The position numbers and the translations under genes were made by a program. A model generated the notes under the pieces. That model was not told the origin of the DNA, searched no databases, and worked only from the letters and a program-made list of their open reading frames with translations. Source: Mucilaginibacter sp. SMC90 (lineage in GTDB: Bacteria > Bacteroidota > Bacteroidia > Sphingobacteriales > Sphingobacteriaceae). Taken from it: a stretch of DNA of 64,000 bases. The DNA lies in NCBI RefSeq assembly GCF_022811725.1, contig NZ_CP094527.1:248001-312000 (forward strand), read 5' to 3'. Positions 49,322-58,081 of this stretch are shown here, one piece after another; the stretch's first letter is position 1; every line of letters starts with the position of its first letter.

Positions 49322-50038
49322 ATGCCCTATGGAACCCTTTATTTAATTCCCGTACCACTGGCCGATGATGCAGCTGCAAAATCCTTTACGCCATACCTGG
49401 TTGATACCATTAACAGTATCAAAGAATACATTGTGGAAAACGAAAAAACTGCTCGTCGGTTTTTAAAAGAAGCGGGGTTAAAAACTCCGCAAAGTGAGTT
49501 ATTGATCCACGATTATGGTAAACATAACCGAGATATGGGTAAGGCCGATTTTTTTAAAGGCCTGCAGGCTGGTAACGATGTTGGTTTGATGAGCGAAGCC
49601 GGCTGCCCTGGTGTAGCCGACCCCGGTGCCGAAATTGTTGACAAAGCCCACCGCATGGGCATTAAGGTTGTGCCATTGGTTGGGCCAAGCTCTATTTTGC
49701 TGGCGCTGATGGCTTCGGGTTTTAGCGGCCAAAGCTTTGCTTTTCATGGCTACCTGCCTATTGATAAAGTACTGAGGGCCAAAAAGATCAAAGAGCTGGA
49801 AAATACAGCTGTAAAGCTCGATCAAACTCAAATGTTTATCGAAACACCTTTTCGCAATAACCCTATGCTGGAGGAGATCCTGAAAACGGGTAACCCCAAA
49901 ACCAAGCTCTGTATAGCCTGCGACCTTACCGCTGCTACCGAGTTTGTGCAAACAAAAACCATTGCCGATTGGCAAAAGAAAGTTCCGGAACTACATAAAC
50001 GTCCAACCATATTTTTACTCTATCACGGTAATAAATGA
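49322..50038 (+). CDS. SAM-dependent methyltransferase, RsmI-like (tetrapyrrole methylase fold)
   Basis: A 238-residue methyltransferase of the tetrapyrrole methylase superfamily, close to RsmI, which methylates C1402 of 16S rRNA. It starts GTLYLIPVPLADD; conserved parts are VGLMSEAGCPGVADPGAEIV (the glycine/DPG motif), VPLVGPSSILLALMASG and GYLPIDK. The middle sequence FIETPFRNNPMLEEIL matches the family. The residue E in SEAG instead of D marks a Bacteroidota variant, so the rRNA target is not certain. It overlaps the monooxygenase gene by 4 nt (ATGA). Confidence 0.85.
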   Translation: MPYGTLYLIPVPLADDAAAKSFTPYLVDTINSIKEYIVENEKTARRFLKEAGLKTPQSELLIHDYGKHNRDMGKADFFKGLQAGNDVGLMSEAGCPGVADPGAEIVDKAHRMGIKVVPLVGPSSILLALMASGFSGQSFAFHGYLPIDKVLRAKKIKELENTAVKLDQTQMFIETPFRNNPMLEEILKTGNPKTKLCIACDLTAATEFVQTKTIADWQKKVPELHKRPTIFLLYHGNK

Positions 50039-51645
50039 CCATAAGCCAGCAGCATACCCCAGTTGTAATTGTAGGTGCCGGCCCATCAGGTTTGATGATG
50101 GCCGCACAGCTTTTACGCTATGGTGTGCAGCCGGTAATTATCGATAGCAAGCAGGGGCCAACTACACATTCAAAGGCGCTGGCCGTGCAGGCCCGCTCTA
50201 TGGAGATCTACAGGCAAATGGGTGTTATCGATAAGGTGCTTAGTGATGGCAAACGTGGTGGCGGTGTACAATTTAACCAGGAGGGCGAAGAGGTTGCCAG
50301 CCTTTCGCTTGCCAATGTTGGCGAAACGCAAACTGGTTTTCCATTTATCCAGATGTACCCGCAGAGCAAAAACGAGCGCTTATTGCTTGATTTTATTACC
50401 CTGAACTGCTGCCCTGTATATTGGAATACTTCGTTGTTATCGTTAAACCAGGATGCAGGCAAGGTAACACTGCAACTGCAAAGCGGCGAGGACAAACAAA
50501 CCATTACCTGCGATTGGCTTGTTGCGGCAGATGGTGCGCATAGCACGGTGAGGAAGCAATTGAATGTCCCTTTTAATGGCGACACCTACCAGCACCAGTT
50601 TTATTTAGCCGATATAAAAATAGAGGCTGATTTTGGCGATAAGGTAAATCTGTTCCTTTCAAAAAAAGGTTTTGCAGGCTTTTTTCCCATGCCCGATGAA
50701 CGGAGCTACCGTGTAGTAGGGAACCTGCCCGATGAATTTGATAAAAAAGACGAACTGCAGATTGAAGAGGTATTGCCGCACTTGCGGGATGTTACCAAAC
50801 AACAGATCATCGTTGAACATACCAACTGGTTCACCACCTATCGCCTGCATCATCGCATGGCCGATAAATTCAGGGAGCAGCGTTGCTTTTTAATTGGTGA
50901 TGCCGCGCATATCCACTCGCCGGTTGGCGGGCAGGGTATGAACACCGGTTTACAGGATGCCTATAACCTGGCATGGAAACTGGCAGGCGTGATTAATGAC
51001 CAGCTTAAGGCATCGGTTTTAGATAGCTATGCGCAGGAAAGGATGCCTGTAGCCAAAGATCTGCTTAACACTACCGACCGGATCTTTAAAATGATCCTGT
51101 CGCGCAACTGGTTCATTAATTTATTAAAGAAATATTTGCTGCCTGTAGTTTTAAAATGGGTATGGAGCAAGCCCAATCTGCGCGAAGCATTTTTTAAACG
51201 GGTATCGCAAACCGGTATAGCTTATCGCGATAGCACGATAAACCTTAACCTGGGCCATGCCAGCCAGATCAAAGCGGGCGACAGGCTGCCTTACCTCAAG
51301 GTATTTGACGAAAAGAGGCAGCTGGAAACCGACCTGCACGAATGGTGCAGCAAGCCAGGTTTCACGCTCATCTGCCTGGGCAAACTCAAAGAGATCGACC
51401 TGTTTACCGTAGCCAAATGGATCACTCAAAGCTATGGGGCCAGTCTCAACTTTTTTTACCTGCCTCCATCGGCCAAAAACCAACATATCTTTGATGCTTT
51501 CGATATAAAAGAAAATCAAAAAAAAGCCCTGATCATCCGTCCCGATATGCACATCGGCTTTTTAAATGATGTGGTGGATATTGATATGATGGATAATTAT
51601 TTGTTGAATGTAGTGGGAGTGAAGTCGAAAGTCTCGGGTCTTTAG
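50035..51645 (+). CDS. FAD-dependent aromatic monooxygenase
   Basis: A 536-residue flavoprotein hydroxylase of the p-hydroxybenzoate hydroxylase class. FAD-binding motifs are VGAGPSGLMMAAQLLRYGV near the start, WLVAADGAHSTVRKQL in the middle, and GDAAHIHSPVGGQGMNTG at about 290-307. A C-terminal thioredoxin-like domain (about 400-530) is as in phenol and pentachlorophenol hydroxylases. It probably hydroxylates an aromatic ring using NAD(P)H; the substrate is not indicated by neighbours. Coupled to the methyltransferase gene. Confidence 0.9.
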   Translation: MTISQQHTPVVIVGAGPSGLMMAAQLLRYGVQPVIIDSKQGPTTHSKALAVQARSMEIYRQMGVIDKVLSDGKRGGGVQFNQEGEEVASLSLANVGETQTGFPFIQMYPQSKNERLLLDFITLNCCPVYWNTSLLSLNQDAGKVTLQLQSGEDKQTITCDWLVAADGAHSTVRKQLNVPFNGDTYQHQFYLADIKIEADFGDKVNLFLSKKGFAGFFPMPDERSYRVVGNLPDEFDKKDELQIEEVLPHLRDVTKQQIIVEHTNWFTTYRLHHRMADKFREQRCFLIGDAAHIHSPVGGQGMNTGLQDAYNLAWKLAGVINDQLKASVLDSYAQERMPVAKDLLNTTDRIFKMILSRNWFINLLKKYLLPVVLKWVWSKPNLREAFFKRVSQTGIAYRDSTINLNLGHASQIKAGDRLPYLKVFDEKRQLETDLHEWCSKPGFTLICLGKLKEIDLFTVAKWITQSYGASLNFFYLPPSAKNQHIFDAFDIKENQKKALIIRPDMHIGFLNDVVDIDMMDNYLLNVVGVKSKVSGL

Positions 51646-51763
51646 CCGTAAGTTCTAAATCTCAAGTCAGAAACTCATCTCCGCAGGTTACAGGAAAAAC
51701 TTAGCTTTTTATATCTGCAACCAATACTTACGACTCCCGACTTCGAACTTAAGACTTAAAAAC

Positions 51764-53680
51764 TCACCTCACCACCATCACCCAGCCGCTCATCACAGTA
51801 CCATTTTTTAAGTCGATCACATAATAATATGTTCCTGATGGGATATCCTGTCCGCTGTATTTGCCATCCCAGGCTTTGGGGTAGCCGGTGCTTTTAAATA
51901 CCAGCCCGCCGTAGCGGTTAAATACTTGCGTGGTTGAGGTTGGATAAGTATCAAGCGCTTCAATGCCCCAGGTGTCGTTAAGGCCATCGCCATTAGGTGT
52001 AAAGGTATTGGGGATCACTACTTTTTTATAAACACGCACAAATACCTGGTCGGTAGCTTCATCGCCGCAGCCTGAGTTTGATACTGCGTGCAAGGTATAG
52101 GTGATATCTTCCATTGGTGAGGCCGAGGGCTTAAGTTCAAGGCTGCTGCTCAGGTTATCCGTCGGGGTCCAGTAATAGCTTACGTTTGTGCCTTTGGTGC
52201 TGCCATTAAGCGTGGTTGTTTGTCCCTGGGTAATGTACCTGTCCGGGCCAGCGTTGGCTACAGGCTTTTTAAGTACATTAACCTGTACTGTAGCTGTTGA
52301 GGTACAGGTGCCGTTGCTTACGGTAACCGTGTATAATGTGGTATCTGCAGGGCTGGCTACAGGATTGGCAATATTGACAGCTGAAAGGCCTGTAGCTGGC
52401 GACCATGAATAAGTTGAACCTCCGCTTGCATTTAAAGTGACCGAACTCCCCTCGCAAATTGGCTCAACAGCATCAACAGCTGCAACAGGCTGTGCATTCA
52501 CCACAACGGTAACCGGTACTACTACCTCGCAGCCCGACGATGACTTAACCGTAACAGAATAAGTACCTGCTGCGGCAGCGGTTACATTACTGATGGTTGG
52601 ATTTTGAATGGCCGAGGCAAAGCCATTGGGCCCTGTCCATTGATAACTTACCCCGGTTGATGCGCTTAGCGACAAGGTTGTACCCGCGCAAACCGGTGTG
52701 TTAGCCGTTGCTGTTGATGATGGAGGCGCGCCAACGGTGAGGGTAAGCACGTTTGATGCCGACCGGCAAAGTGCCGAATTGATATTACCCGCCTGGGCAG
52801 TTACTGCCCGGTAATAGTAAGTGTCGGCTACCGTTGGTGATGTGATCTGGTAACTTGAACTGGTGCTGTTTGCCCCGGCCAGATCTGTCCAGGCACCGTT
52901 ACCGTTTTTGTACTGCCATAAAACGGTATACCCGCTGGGGATAGTAGTGCTAAGCGTATAAGTTTGAGGGATATCAGAACAAGCCGATGCCGTAATAGTT
53001 GAACTTGAACTGCTGAAGCTTGCCGCTATCACTGGCCCGTAAGGCCTGAATACGATATCATCAATTGCAAGGTCATTGGCAGGAGCACCTCCGGCGCTGT
53101 TATTGATCATCTTGATCACCACATCGCCAACACCTGCCGGCAGGGTAAAGTTAAACGACTTCTGGATCCATTGATAATTGCCACTGGTGCGGGCAATGGT
53201 GCCGCTGGTAAAACTTTGAATGGTTGTTCCGTCGGTTTTTTCGATGGCGAAAGTGATATTTGGCGGGCTGATATCATTGCTCCTTAATAAATTCACTACC
53301 CAGGCCGAAAACTGGTAAGTTGTATTAGAGCATAAACCGGTAATGGTTCGTTTATAAAAATAATCTGTTTTGGATACGCTGGCATTTACCACCATCATAT
53401 AGCCTCCGGTATTGCCGGTATGGTCTGTTGCCGACCACCAAACATTGCCTGCACCTGCGGTTGTGTTTTCAATAGTGTATGACCCATCACTCGGGAAATC
53501 GGCATTGCTGTAAGTGTAGCTTGTTGAGCCGGAATCGGCAGGGAGTGCGCCCGAATGGGTTGAGGTTCCTGAGCCAAAAGTGATGCTCACTACCGGATCG
53601 CCGAGGCTTTGCGCATTTGTTTTGCGAACGGATAAGATGAGAAAAAAGCTGATTAGGGGGAGTAACTTTTTTGCTTCCAA
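51764..53680 (-). CDS. Secreted protein with Ig-like/PKD repeats and type B T9SS sorting domain
   Basis: A 638-residue surface or secreted protein. A signal peptide (LLPLISFFLILSVRKTNAQ) precedes a carbohydrate-binding-like beta-sandwich (about 25-215). PKD/Ig-like repeats follow (SSTATANTPVCAGTTLSLSA; PVAAVDAVEPICEGSSVTLN; KPVANAGPDRYITQGQTTTL). The end carries the gliding-motility-associated CHU_C domain (VVIPNTFTPNGDGLNDTW to VMSGWVMVVR), the type B signal for type IX secretion. It probably binds or sticks to a surface. No enzyme domain is seen. Confidence 0.9.
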   Translation of the reverse strand: MEAKKLLPLISFFLILSVRKTNAQSLGDPVVSITFGSGTSTHSGALPADSGSTSYTYSNADFPSDGSYTIENTTAGAGNVWWSATDHTGNTGGYMMVVNASVSKTDYFYKRTITGLCSNTTYQFSAWVVNLLRSNDISPPNITFAIEKTDGTTIQSFTSGTIARTSGNYQWIQKSFNFTLPAGVGDVVIKMINNSAGGAPANDLAIDDIVFRPYGPVIAASFSSSSSTITASACSDIPQTYTLSTTIPSGYTVLWQYKNGNGAWTDLAGANSTSSSYQITSPTVADTYYYRAVTAQAGNINSALCRSASNVLTLTVGAPPSSTATANTPVCAGTTLSLSASTGVSYQWTGPNGFASAIQNPTISNVTAAAAGTYSVTVKSSSGCEVVVPVTVVVNAQPVAAVDAVEPICEGSSVTLNASGGSTYSWSPATGLSAVNIANPVASPADTTLYTVTVSNGTCTSTATVQVNVLKKPVANAGPDRYITQGQTTTLNGSTKGTNVSYYWTPTDNLSSSLELKPSASPMEDITYTLHAVSNSGCGDEATDQVFVRVYKKVVIPNTFTPNGDGLNDTWGIEALDTYPTSTTQVFNRYGGLVFKSTGYPKAWDGKYSGQDIPSGTYYYVIDLKNGTVMSGWVMVVR

Positions 53681-53919
53681 CGGAATACTGGTTTAAAAAA
53701 GCGCCTGCATGTACTACTAACATACAGACGCTACTATCGCAACTATTATGAAAAGGGGTATTATATAAACCATTTATGGGGTTATAACTGGTTTACGGTA
53801 TAAATATGAGGGGATGTGCAGCTTTCATCAATAATGTATCGATGAATAATAGTTTTGTATAGGCGAATGAAAAAGGGACAGCAAACTACCGGCGGGGAAT
53901 GAAAATGCCTGGTATTTTT

Positions 53920-54624
53920 CTATTTATGTTTGGCCCAGTTGCGTGCAAAATCGTTATAACTTTCGCTTACCGGCAATTCAACATCGGTAAGCTGTACCTT
54001 GCGGTTTTGAATTGAACGGATTTTATTAACAGGTACTATATAGCTGCGATGGATGCGCTGAAACCTGGCCGAAGGCAGTTTTTCCAACACCTTCTTCATC
54101 GGCATCAGCGTAAGGATGGTTTTATCGTTTGTGATATGGATCTTGATATAATCCTCCATGCTTTCTATATATTCGATAGTGCCCAGGTCTATCTTAACCA
54201 TCCGGTATTCCGAATACACATACAGGCTTTCGTCGGTTTCGGCGATAGCGGAGGTTTTGTTTTGATATTTATGATAATCTATAGCTTTTTCAACAGCCTT
54301 AGTAAAGCGTTTTATATCTATCGGTTTTAAAATATAATCAAGTGCTTCCAGTTCAAAACCCTCATATGCAAAGTTTTTATGGGCGGTTGTGAATATCACC
54401 ATGGGTTTTACCTGAAGTGAACGCACAAGATCGATCCCGGTAATATCAGGCATGCTTATGTCAACAAAAAGCAGGTCGATGGGGTTGTTCTTTAAAAACT
54501 CAGCGCCGGTTATTGCATCTTCAAAAGTATTTACCATTTGTAGTTCGGGGAACCGGGCTACATAGTCGCTCATAAGCCTTAAGGCCAGCGGTTCATCATC
54601 AATGGCTATACACTTAAGTGCCAT
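53920..54624 (-). CDS. LytTR family response regulator
   Basis: A 234-residue response regulator. The receiver domain spans 1-120, with acidic pocket IDDEP at 8-12, phospho-acceptor Asp55 in LLFVDISMPD and the conserved Lys in ALDYILKPID. The C-terminal LytTR DNA-binding domain (about 140-230) has IEYIESMEDYIKIHI and the family's FQRIHRSYIVPVNKIRSI. It is paired with the sensor kinase gene directly upstream on the same strand, with 2 nt between them. Targets are unknown. Confidence 0.95.
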   Translation of the reverse strand: MALKCIAIDDEPLALRLMSDYVARFPELQMVNTFEDAITGAEFLKNNPIDLLFVDISMPDITGIDLVRSLQVKPMVIFTTAHKNFAYEGFELEALDYILKPIDIKRFTKAVEKAIDYHKYQNKTSAIAETDESLYVYSEYRMVKIDLGTIEYIESMEDYIKIHITNDKTILTLMPMKKVLEKLPSARFQRIHRSYIVPVNKIRSIQNRKVQLTDVELPVSESYNDFARNWAKHK

Positions 54625-54626
54625 AA

Positions 54627-55805
54627 TTAAACTTGTAAAGTAAGTTGAACAATATACTCATTATTATGGCTGCTTATGCTTAACAAATGCTTGCCGGGAT
54701 ATAAATGTTCAAGACGCTGTTTAGTGTTTTTTATGCCGATGCCCGTGCGCTGAAACTCACTGTTCTGCACGCTAAAGATCCGGTTTTTGCAATAGAAGGA
54801 AATATTGAGCTCCTGGATATCAACCTTGATATCTATACCAGATGGTTCATGCTTGCTTATCCCGTATTTAAAAACATTTTCAACAAATGTCATCATTACC
54901 AGGGGCGCTATCTTTTTATTTCCGATAGCTCCTTCAACCTCAAAATTTACTTTGGTGTTTTTACCTATCCGGAGGCGCTGCAATTCAATATAATCGCTGA
55001 TGCAGTCAATTTCGCTTTGCAGCGGAACAAAATCTTCGGCAACATCATCAGTAACGTAACGCATTATGTTTGAGAGCTTCATGATACTGTCGGCAGCGTT
55101 ATCATCTTTAATAGCCGCAAGGGTATAGATGTTATTGAGCGTATTAAACAGGAAGTGCGGGTTGATCTGAGCTTTCAGGAATGACAGCTCGGCGCTTGTT
55201 TTATCTGCCTCGGCACGGGCGGCCCGCTGTTCGGTAAGCTGCCATTGCTGCACTGTTTTGATGGCCATGCTCAGCGCCATGATCATTAAAAAAATAAAAA
55301 GGCTGGTGCTGTCAAGCGGCTGCATATGACGACGGCGCCATTGAAACTGTGCATTATTAGAAAAGGCCGAATCAGAACGAAAGTTGTGCCGGTTAAAAGC
55401 GGCAGCCGTGTCAGAATCAGGCATGTTACGGGTGCCATGTCCATAACGTTCACCGTCAAATTGCGAACGATGGTGCATTCCGTTAACCATTCGCCAGCCA
55501 TCGGTACTGCGCATTAACTTATCAAAAGGACGAAGCGTGTAAACTCCAGCCAGTAACACTACAGATATGATACCGTAAATGACGTACTTCTTTTTCAGGA
55601 AAAAACTGGGAATGAACAGGTAAGCATTTGAATAAAATAGCACCATATAGGTAACACAGAATATCCAATAAGCCGGTTTTTGCAAAAAAGTTGTGATGGA
55701 CGTATGATAAAACGCCCGGCTATTTAAAAACACAAGCGGAAAGGCCATGAACAGCAACCAGCCTGCAATGTGTATAATAACCGAAAATGCTTTAAAACGC
55801 GACAT
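54627..55805 (-). CDS. LytS/YehU-type sensor histidine kinase
   Basis: A 392-residue membrane kinase. Four membrane helices lie in the first 185 residues, with an external loop of about 70 residues between the third and fourth (about 95-165) that is rich in His, Arg and Met (RSQFDGERYGHGTRNMPD; FQWRRRHMQPL). A coiled coil (about 190-212) leads to the His_kinase domain with INPHFLFNTLNNIYTLAAI (His217). The ATPase domain ends with GIGIKNTKQRLEHLYPG. Together with the LytTR regulator it forms a two-component system. Confidence 0.93.
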   Translation of the reverse strand: MSRFKAFSVIIHIAGWLLFMAFPLVFLNSRAFYHTSITTFLQKPAYWIFCVTYMVLFYSNAYLFIPSFFLKKKYVIYGIISVVLLAGVYTLRPFDKLMRSTDGWRMVNGMHHRSQFDGERYGHGTRNMPDSDTAAAFNRHNFRSDSAFSNNAQFQWRRRHMQPLDSTSLFIFLMIMALSMAIKTVQQWQLTEQRAARAEADKTSAELSFLKAQINPHFLFNTLNNIYTLAAIKDDNAADSIMKLSNIMRYVTDDVAEDFVPLQSEIDCISDYIELQRLRIGKNTKVNFEVEGAIGNKKIAPLVMMTFVENVFKYGISKHEPSGIDIKVDIQELNISFYCKNRIFSVQNSEFQRTGIGIKNTKQRLEHLYPGKHLLSISSHNNEYIVQLTLQV

Positions 55806-55971
55806 AATGTAAAATAACGCATTATGTTACAGCAATAAAAACAAGTCCCGGTATTTTAATGATTTGTGTGGATGAGTTTTTTTCGGGTGGTAAGCCTGAA
55901 GCTGTTAGCCTCGATTGTAAATTTCAGGCTTTCGATTAAGTATTTTGAACTTGAGACTTTGATCTTCACAC

Positions 55972-56571
55972 TTACCCGTGAATAGTTTCGCCCTTGCCGT
56001 AATTCTGAATAACATGAGCTTCATATTCAAGGAATTGCTTCCAGCGGGCATCAACATCAATTTCTTCAGCATATTTTTTTGCCAGGCGAATAAACATGGA
56101 GTAGTGCGTTGCTTCGCTGATCATCAGCTCGTGATAAAAGGCCGCCAGCTGTTCGTCATTAATGTTTTCAGATAAAACCTTGAAACGCTCACAGCTTCGG
56201 GCTTCTATCATAGCCGAAAACAGTAACCTGTCAATTAGTTGAGCTTCGCGGCCACCTCCTATGATAATAAATTTCCTAAGCTCGTTCACGTAATTATCCT
56301 TACGCTCGCGGCCAAGAATATAACCGCGTTCAAGAATTATGTCATGTACGCGTTTAAAGTGATCCATTTCTTCCTGTACAAGCAATGCCATTTCCTGCAC
56401 CAGCTCGCTTAGGTTGGGATTTTGAACAATAAGGGTTATGGCATTGCTGGCTGCTTTTTGCTCGCAAAAAGCATGATCAGTCAAAATCTCCTCGATATTG
56501 CTCTCTACCACATTTTTAACCCAAAGCGGATCGGTAGGTAATTGCAGTTTTAAAATGGTTTTCTCGCTCAC
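55972..56571 (-). CDS. miaE: tRNA-(ms2io6A)-hydroxylase
   Basis: A 199-residue di-iron enzyme of the ferritin-like fold that hydroxylates the isopentenyl group of modified adenosine 37 in tRNA. Iron ligands are visible as Glu and ExxH motifs: EEILTDHAFCEQKAA, LVQEEMDHFKRVH, MIEARSCERF and ISEATHYSMF. The length and the start (LPTDPLWVKNVVESNIEEIL) match MiaE. It is transcribed alone, after the CsbD gene on the same strand. Confidence 0.92.
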   Translation of the reverse strand: MSEKTILKLQLPTDPLWVKNVVESNIEEILTDHAFCEQKAASNAITLIVQNPNLSELVQEMALLVQEEMDHFKRVHDIILERGYILGRERKDNYVNELRKFIIIGGGREAQLIDRLLFSAMIEARSCERFKVLSENINDEQLAAFYHELMISEATHYSMFIRLAKKYAEEIDVDARWKQFLEYEAHVIQNYGKGETIHG

Positions 56572-56642
56572 GGTACAAAGATAGTTGATAGAGCTGAAAG
56601 GTTAAAGGCAAATGGCGTGTTTGCAATTAAGGTTTAAAAACA

Positions 56643-56668
56643 AAGGCCATCTCTCGCGGAGTGGCCTT
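56643..56668 (-). terminator. Terminator after the CsbD gene
   Basis: Minus-strand stem AAGGCCA / TGGCCTT with a 12-nt loop, followed by tgttttt. It lies 6 nt after the stop codon. Confidence 0.6.
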
Positions 56669-56674
56669 CGATTT

Positions 56675-56860
56675 TTATAAACTATTGATCCATTTTACAA
56701 GCTCATCGCGGGTTTTGCCCGTTTTTTGTTGCAGCTTGCCAAGTGTTTCATCGTCTTTGCCTTCCTGCCAGGTAAGGTCATCGTCTGTAAGATCGCCGTA
56801 AGCTTGTTTGATTTTTCCTTTCAGCTCGTTCCATCCGCCTTTTATTTCTAATTTATCCAT
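56675..56860 (-). CDS. CsbD-like stress protein
   Basis: A 61-residue hydrophilic protein. The family pattern is [20 protein letters not shown], then [19 protein letters not shown]. In Bacillus the CsbD gene belongs to the general stress regulon; the molecular function is unknown. A terminator follows before the MiaE gene, so it probably forms its own short transcript. Confidence 0.9.
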   Translation of the reverse strand: MDKLEIKGGWNELKGKIKQAYGDLTDDDLTWQEGKDDETLGKLQQKTGKTRDELVKWINSL

Positions 56861-57016
56861 AATGTTTTTTATTTAGATGTATAAGGATAACCGACATGGG
56901 GTAAGGATGGTTTGCAAAATGTTGGATTTGTATGAAAGCTAAAAGCGAAATGCTGAAAGCAAAAAGCCACAATTGTAACCAGAGATTGTCAAAACCGGTG
57001 AAAAAGATAGAAACTC

Positions 57017-58027
57017 TTAAAACCTCAACCCTAAGCCTGCGTCGTGATTCAGTATGTATTTTCCATCACTAAATTCGGGCATTATATACGGATTATTGCT
57101 TACCAGAAATGGTCCGTCAAGGTCAACCCAATCTGCCTGGGGGGCTATGGCCAGTCCGGCAAGGGCGGCGCAGCTGGTTTCGGTCATACAGCCTATCATG
57201 ATCTTCAGGTTAAGCTCGCGGGCTTTATCAATCATCCGCTTGGCTTCATACAACCCGGCCGATTTCATTAGTTTAATATTGATCCCGGTATAAACACCTT
57301 TAGCTTTTTCCACATCTTCAAATCGTTGAACGGCTTCATCCCCTATAATAGGAATCGGGCTGCGCTCGGTAAGCCAGGCATTGCTGTCGGGATCGGTTTT
57401 GAGCATAGGCTGCTCTATCAATTGTACGCCTTGCTCATGCAACCAGTAAGTCATATCAAGGCTTTGCTGTAAATCTGTCCAGCCTTGGTTGGCATCAACA
57501 TAAAGGGGCACATCAGTTACCGAGCGGATAGTATTGATCAATTCCTTATCGCTATCCCTACCCAGCTTAACCTTGATCACTTTAAAGCCTTCGGCCTCTT
57601 TAACCTTTTTGATGATCATTTCGGGCGTATCAATCCCTATGGTAAAACTGGTAACAGGCATTAGCGCAGGGTTGCTGCCTAACAATTGCCAGCATGATTG
57701 TTGCTTCAGTTTACCATCCAGATCATGCAGGGCAATATCAATGGCTGCTTTAATGGCCGGGTTGCCGGGGGCTATCTCATCAAGGTAATTGATGATAGCT
57801 TCAAAATCAAAAGGATAGTTAAATTGGCCAATATCAACCTTGCTCAGAAATTCGGTAGCGCTTTGATGACTTTCGCCCATGTAAGGCACCATTGAAGCTT
57901 CCCCATACCCGGTTTTACCTTCGTGGCTGATCTGTACCAGCATAACCGGTGTAGAGGTACGCGAAAATTTGGCTATCGTAAAAGCATGCTTCAGCAGAAG
58001 CTCGTAGGGTTGATATGTCAGTTCCAT
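57017..58027 (-). CDS. Dipeptide epimerase (enolase superfamily)
   Basis: A 336-residue enzyme of the muconate-lactonising subgroup, most like L-Ala-D/L-Glu epimerases. The catalytic lysine pair is in KVIKVKLGRD and GINIKLMKSAG; metal ligands are in YVDANQGW, LIEQPM and IGDEAVQ. TETSC near residue 290 fits the family. I chose the ATG before ELTYQPYELLLKHAF; 22 upstream codons overlap a promoter region. It is divergent from the 329-residue hypothetical gene, with 54 nt between the two start codons. It may recycle murein peptides or use food dipeptides. Confidence 0.88.
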   Translation of the reverse strand: MELTYQPYELLLKHAFTIAKFSRTSTPVMLVQISHEGKTGYGEASMVPYMGESHQSATEFLSKVDIGQFNYPFDFEAIINYLDEIAPGNPAIKAAIDIALHDLDGKLKQQSCWQLLGSNPALMPVTSFTIGIDTPEMIIKKVKEAEGFKVIKVKLGRDSDKELINTIRSVTDVPLYVDANQGWTDLQQSLDMTYWLHEQGVQLIEQPMLKTDPDSNAWLTERSPIPIIGDEAVQRFEDVEKAKGVYTGINIKLMKSAGLYEAKRMIDKARELNLKIMIGCMTETSCAALAGLAIAPQADWVDLDGPFLVSNNPYIMPEFSDGKYILNHDAGLGLRF

Positions 58028-58036
58028 GTTAAAAAC

Positions 58037-58076
58037 CAAAGCTAAAATTTTAGTACGAAAATCGTGCTTATCTTTG
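58037..58076. promoter_or_regulatory. Back-to-back promoters between epimerase and hypothetical gene
   Basis: Minus strand: TAGCTTTG at 58037-58044 for the epimerase, 9 nt before its ATG. Plus strand: TATCTTTG at 58069-58076 for the 329-residue gene, 5 nt before its ATG. Both transcripts would have very short leaders. No clear -33 TTG is seen for either. Confidence 0.5.
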
Positions 58077-58081
58077 CGGCC

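Noticed and set aside
53681..53919. Gap between the T9SS cargo gene and the LytTR regulator considered for an RNA gene
   Set aside because: Only a weak imperfect hairpin is present; no promoter and terminator pair could be placed.
55057..55828. A 14-base exact repeat (TAACGCATTATGTT) within and upstream of the kinase gene, considered as a LytTR site
   Set aside because: In 64 kb several 14-base matches are expected by chance, one copy is in coding DNA, and it lacks the direct-repeat form of LytTR sites.
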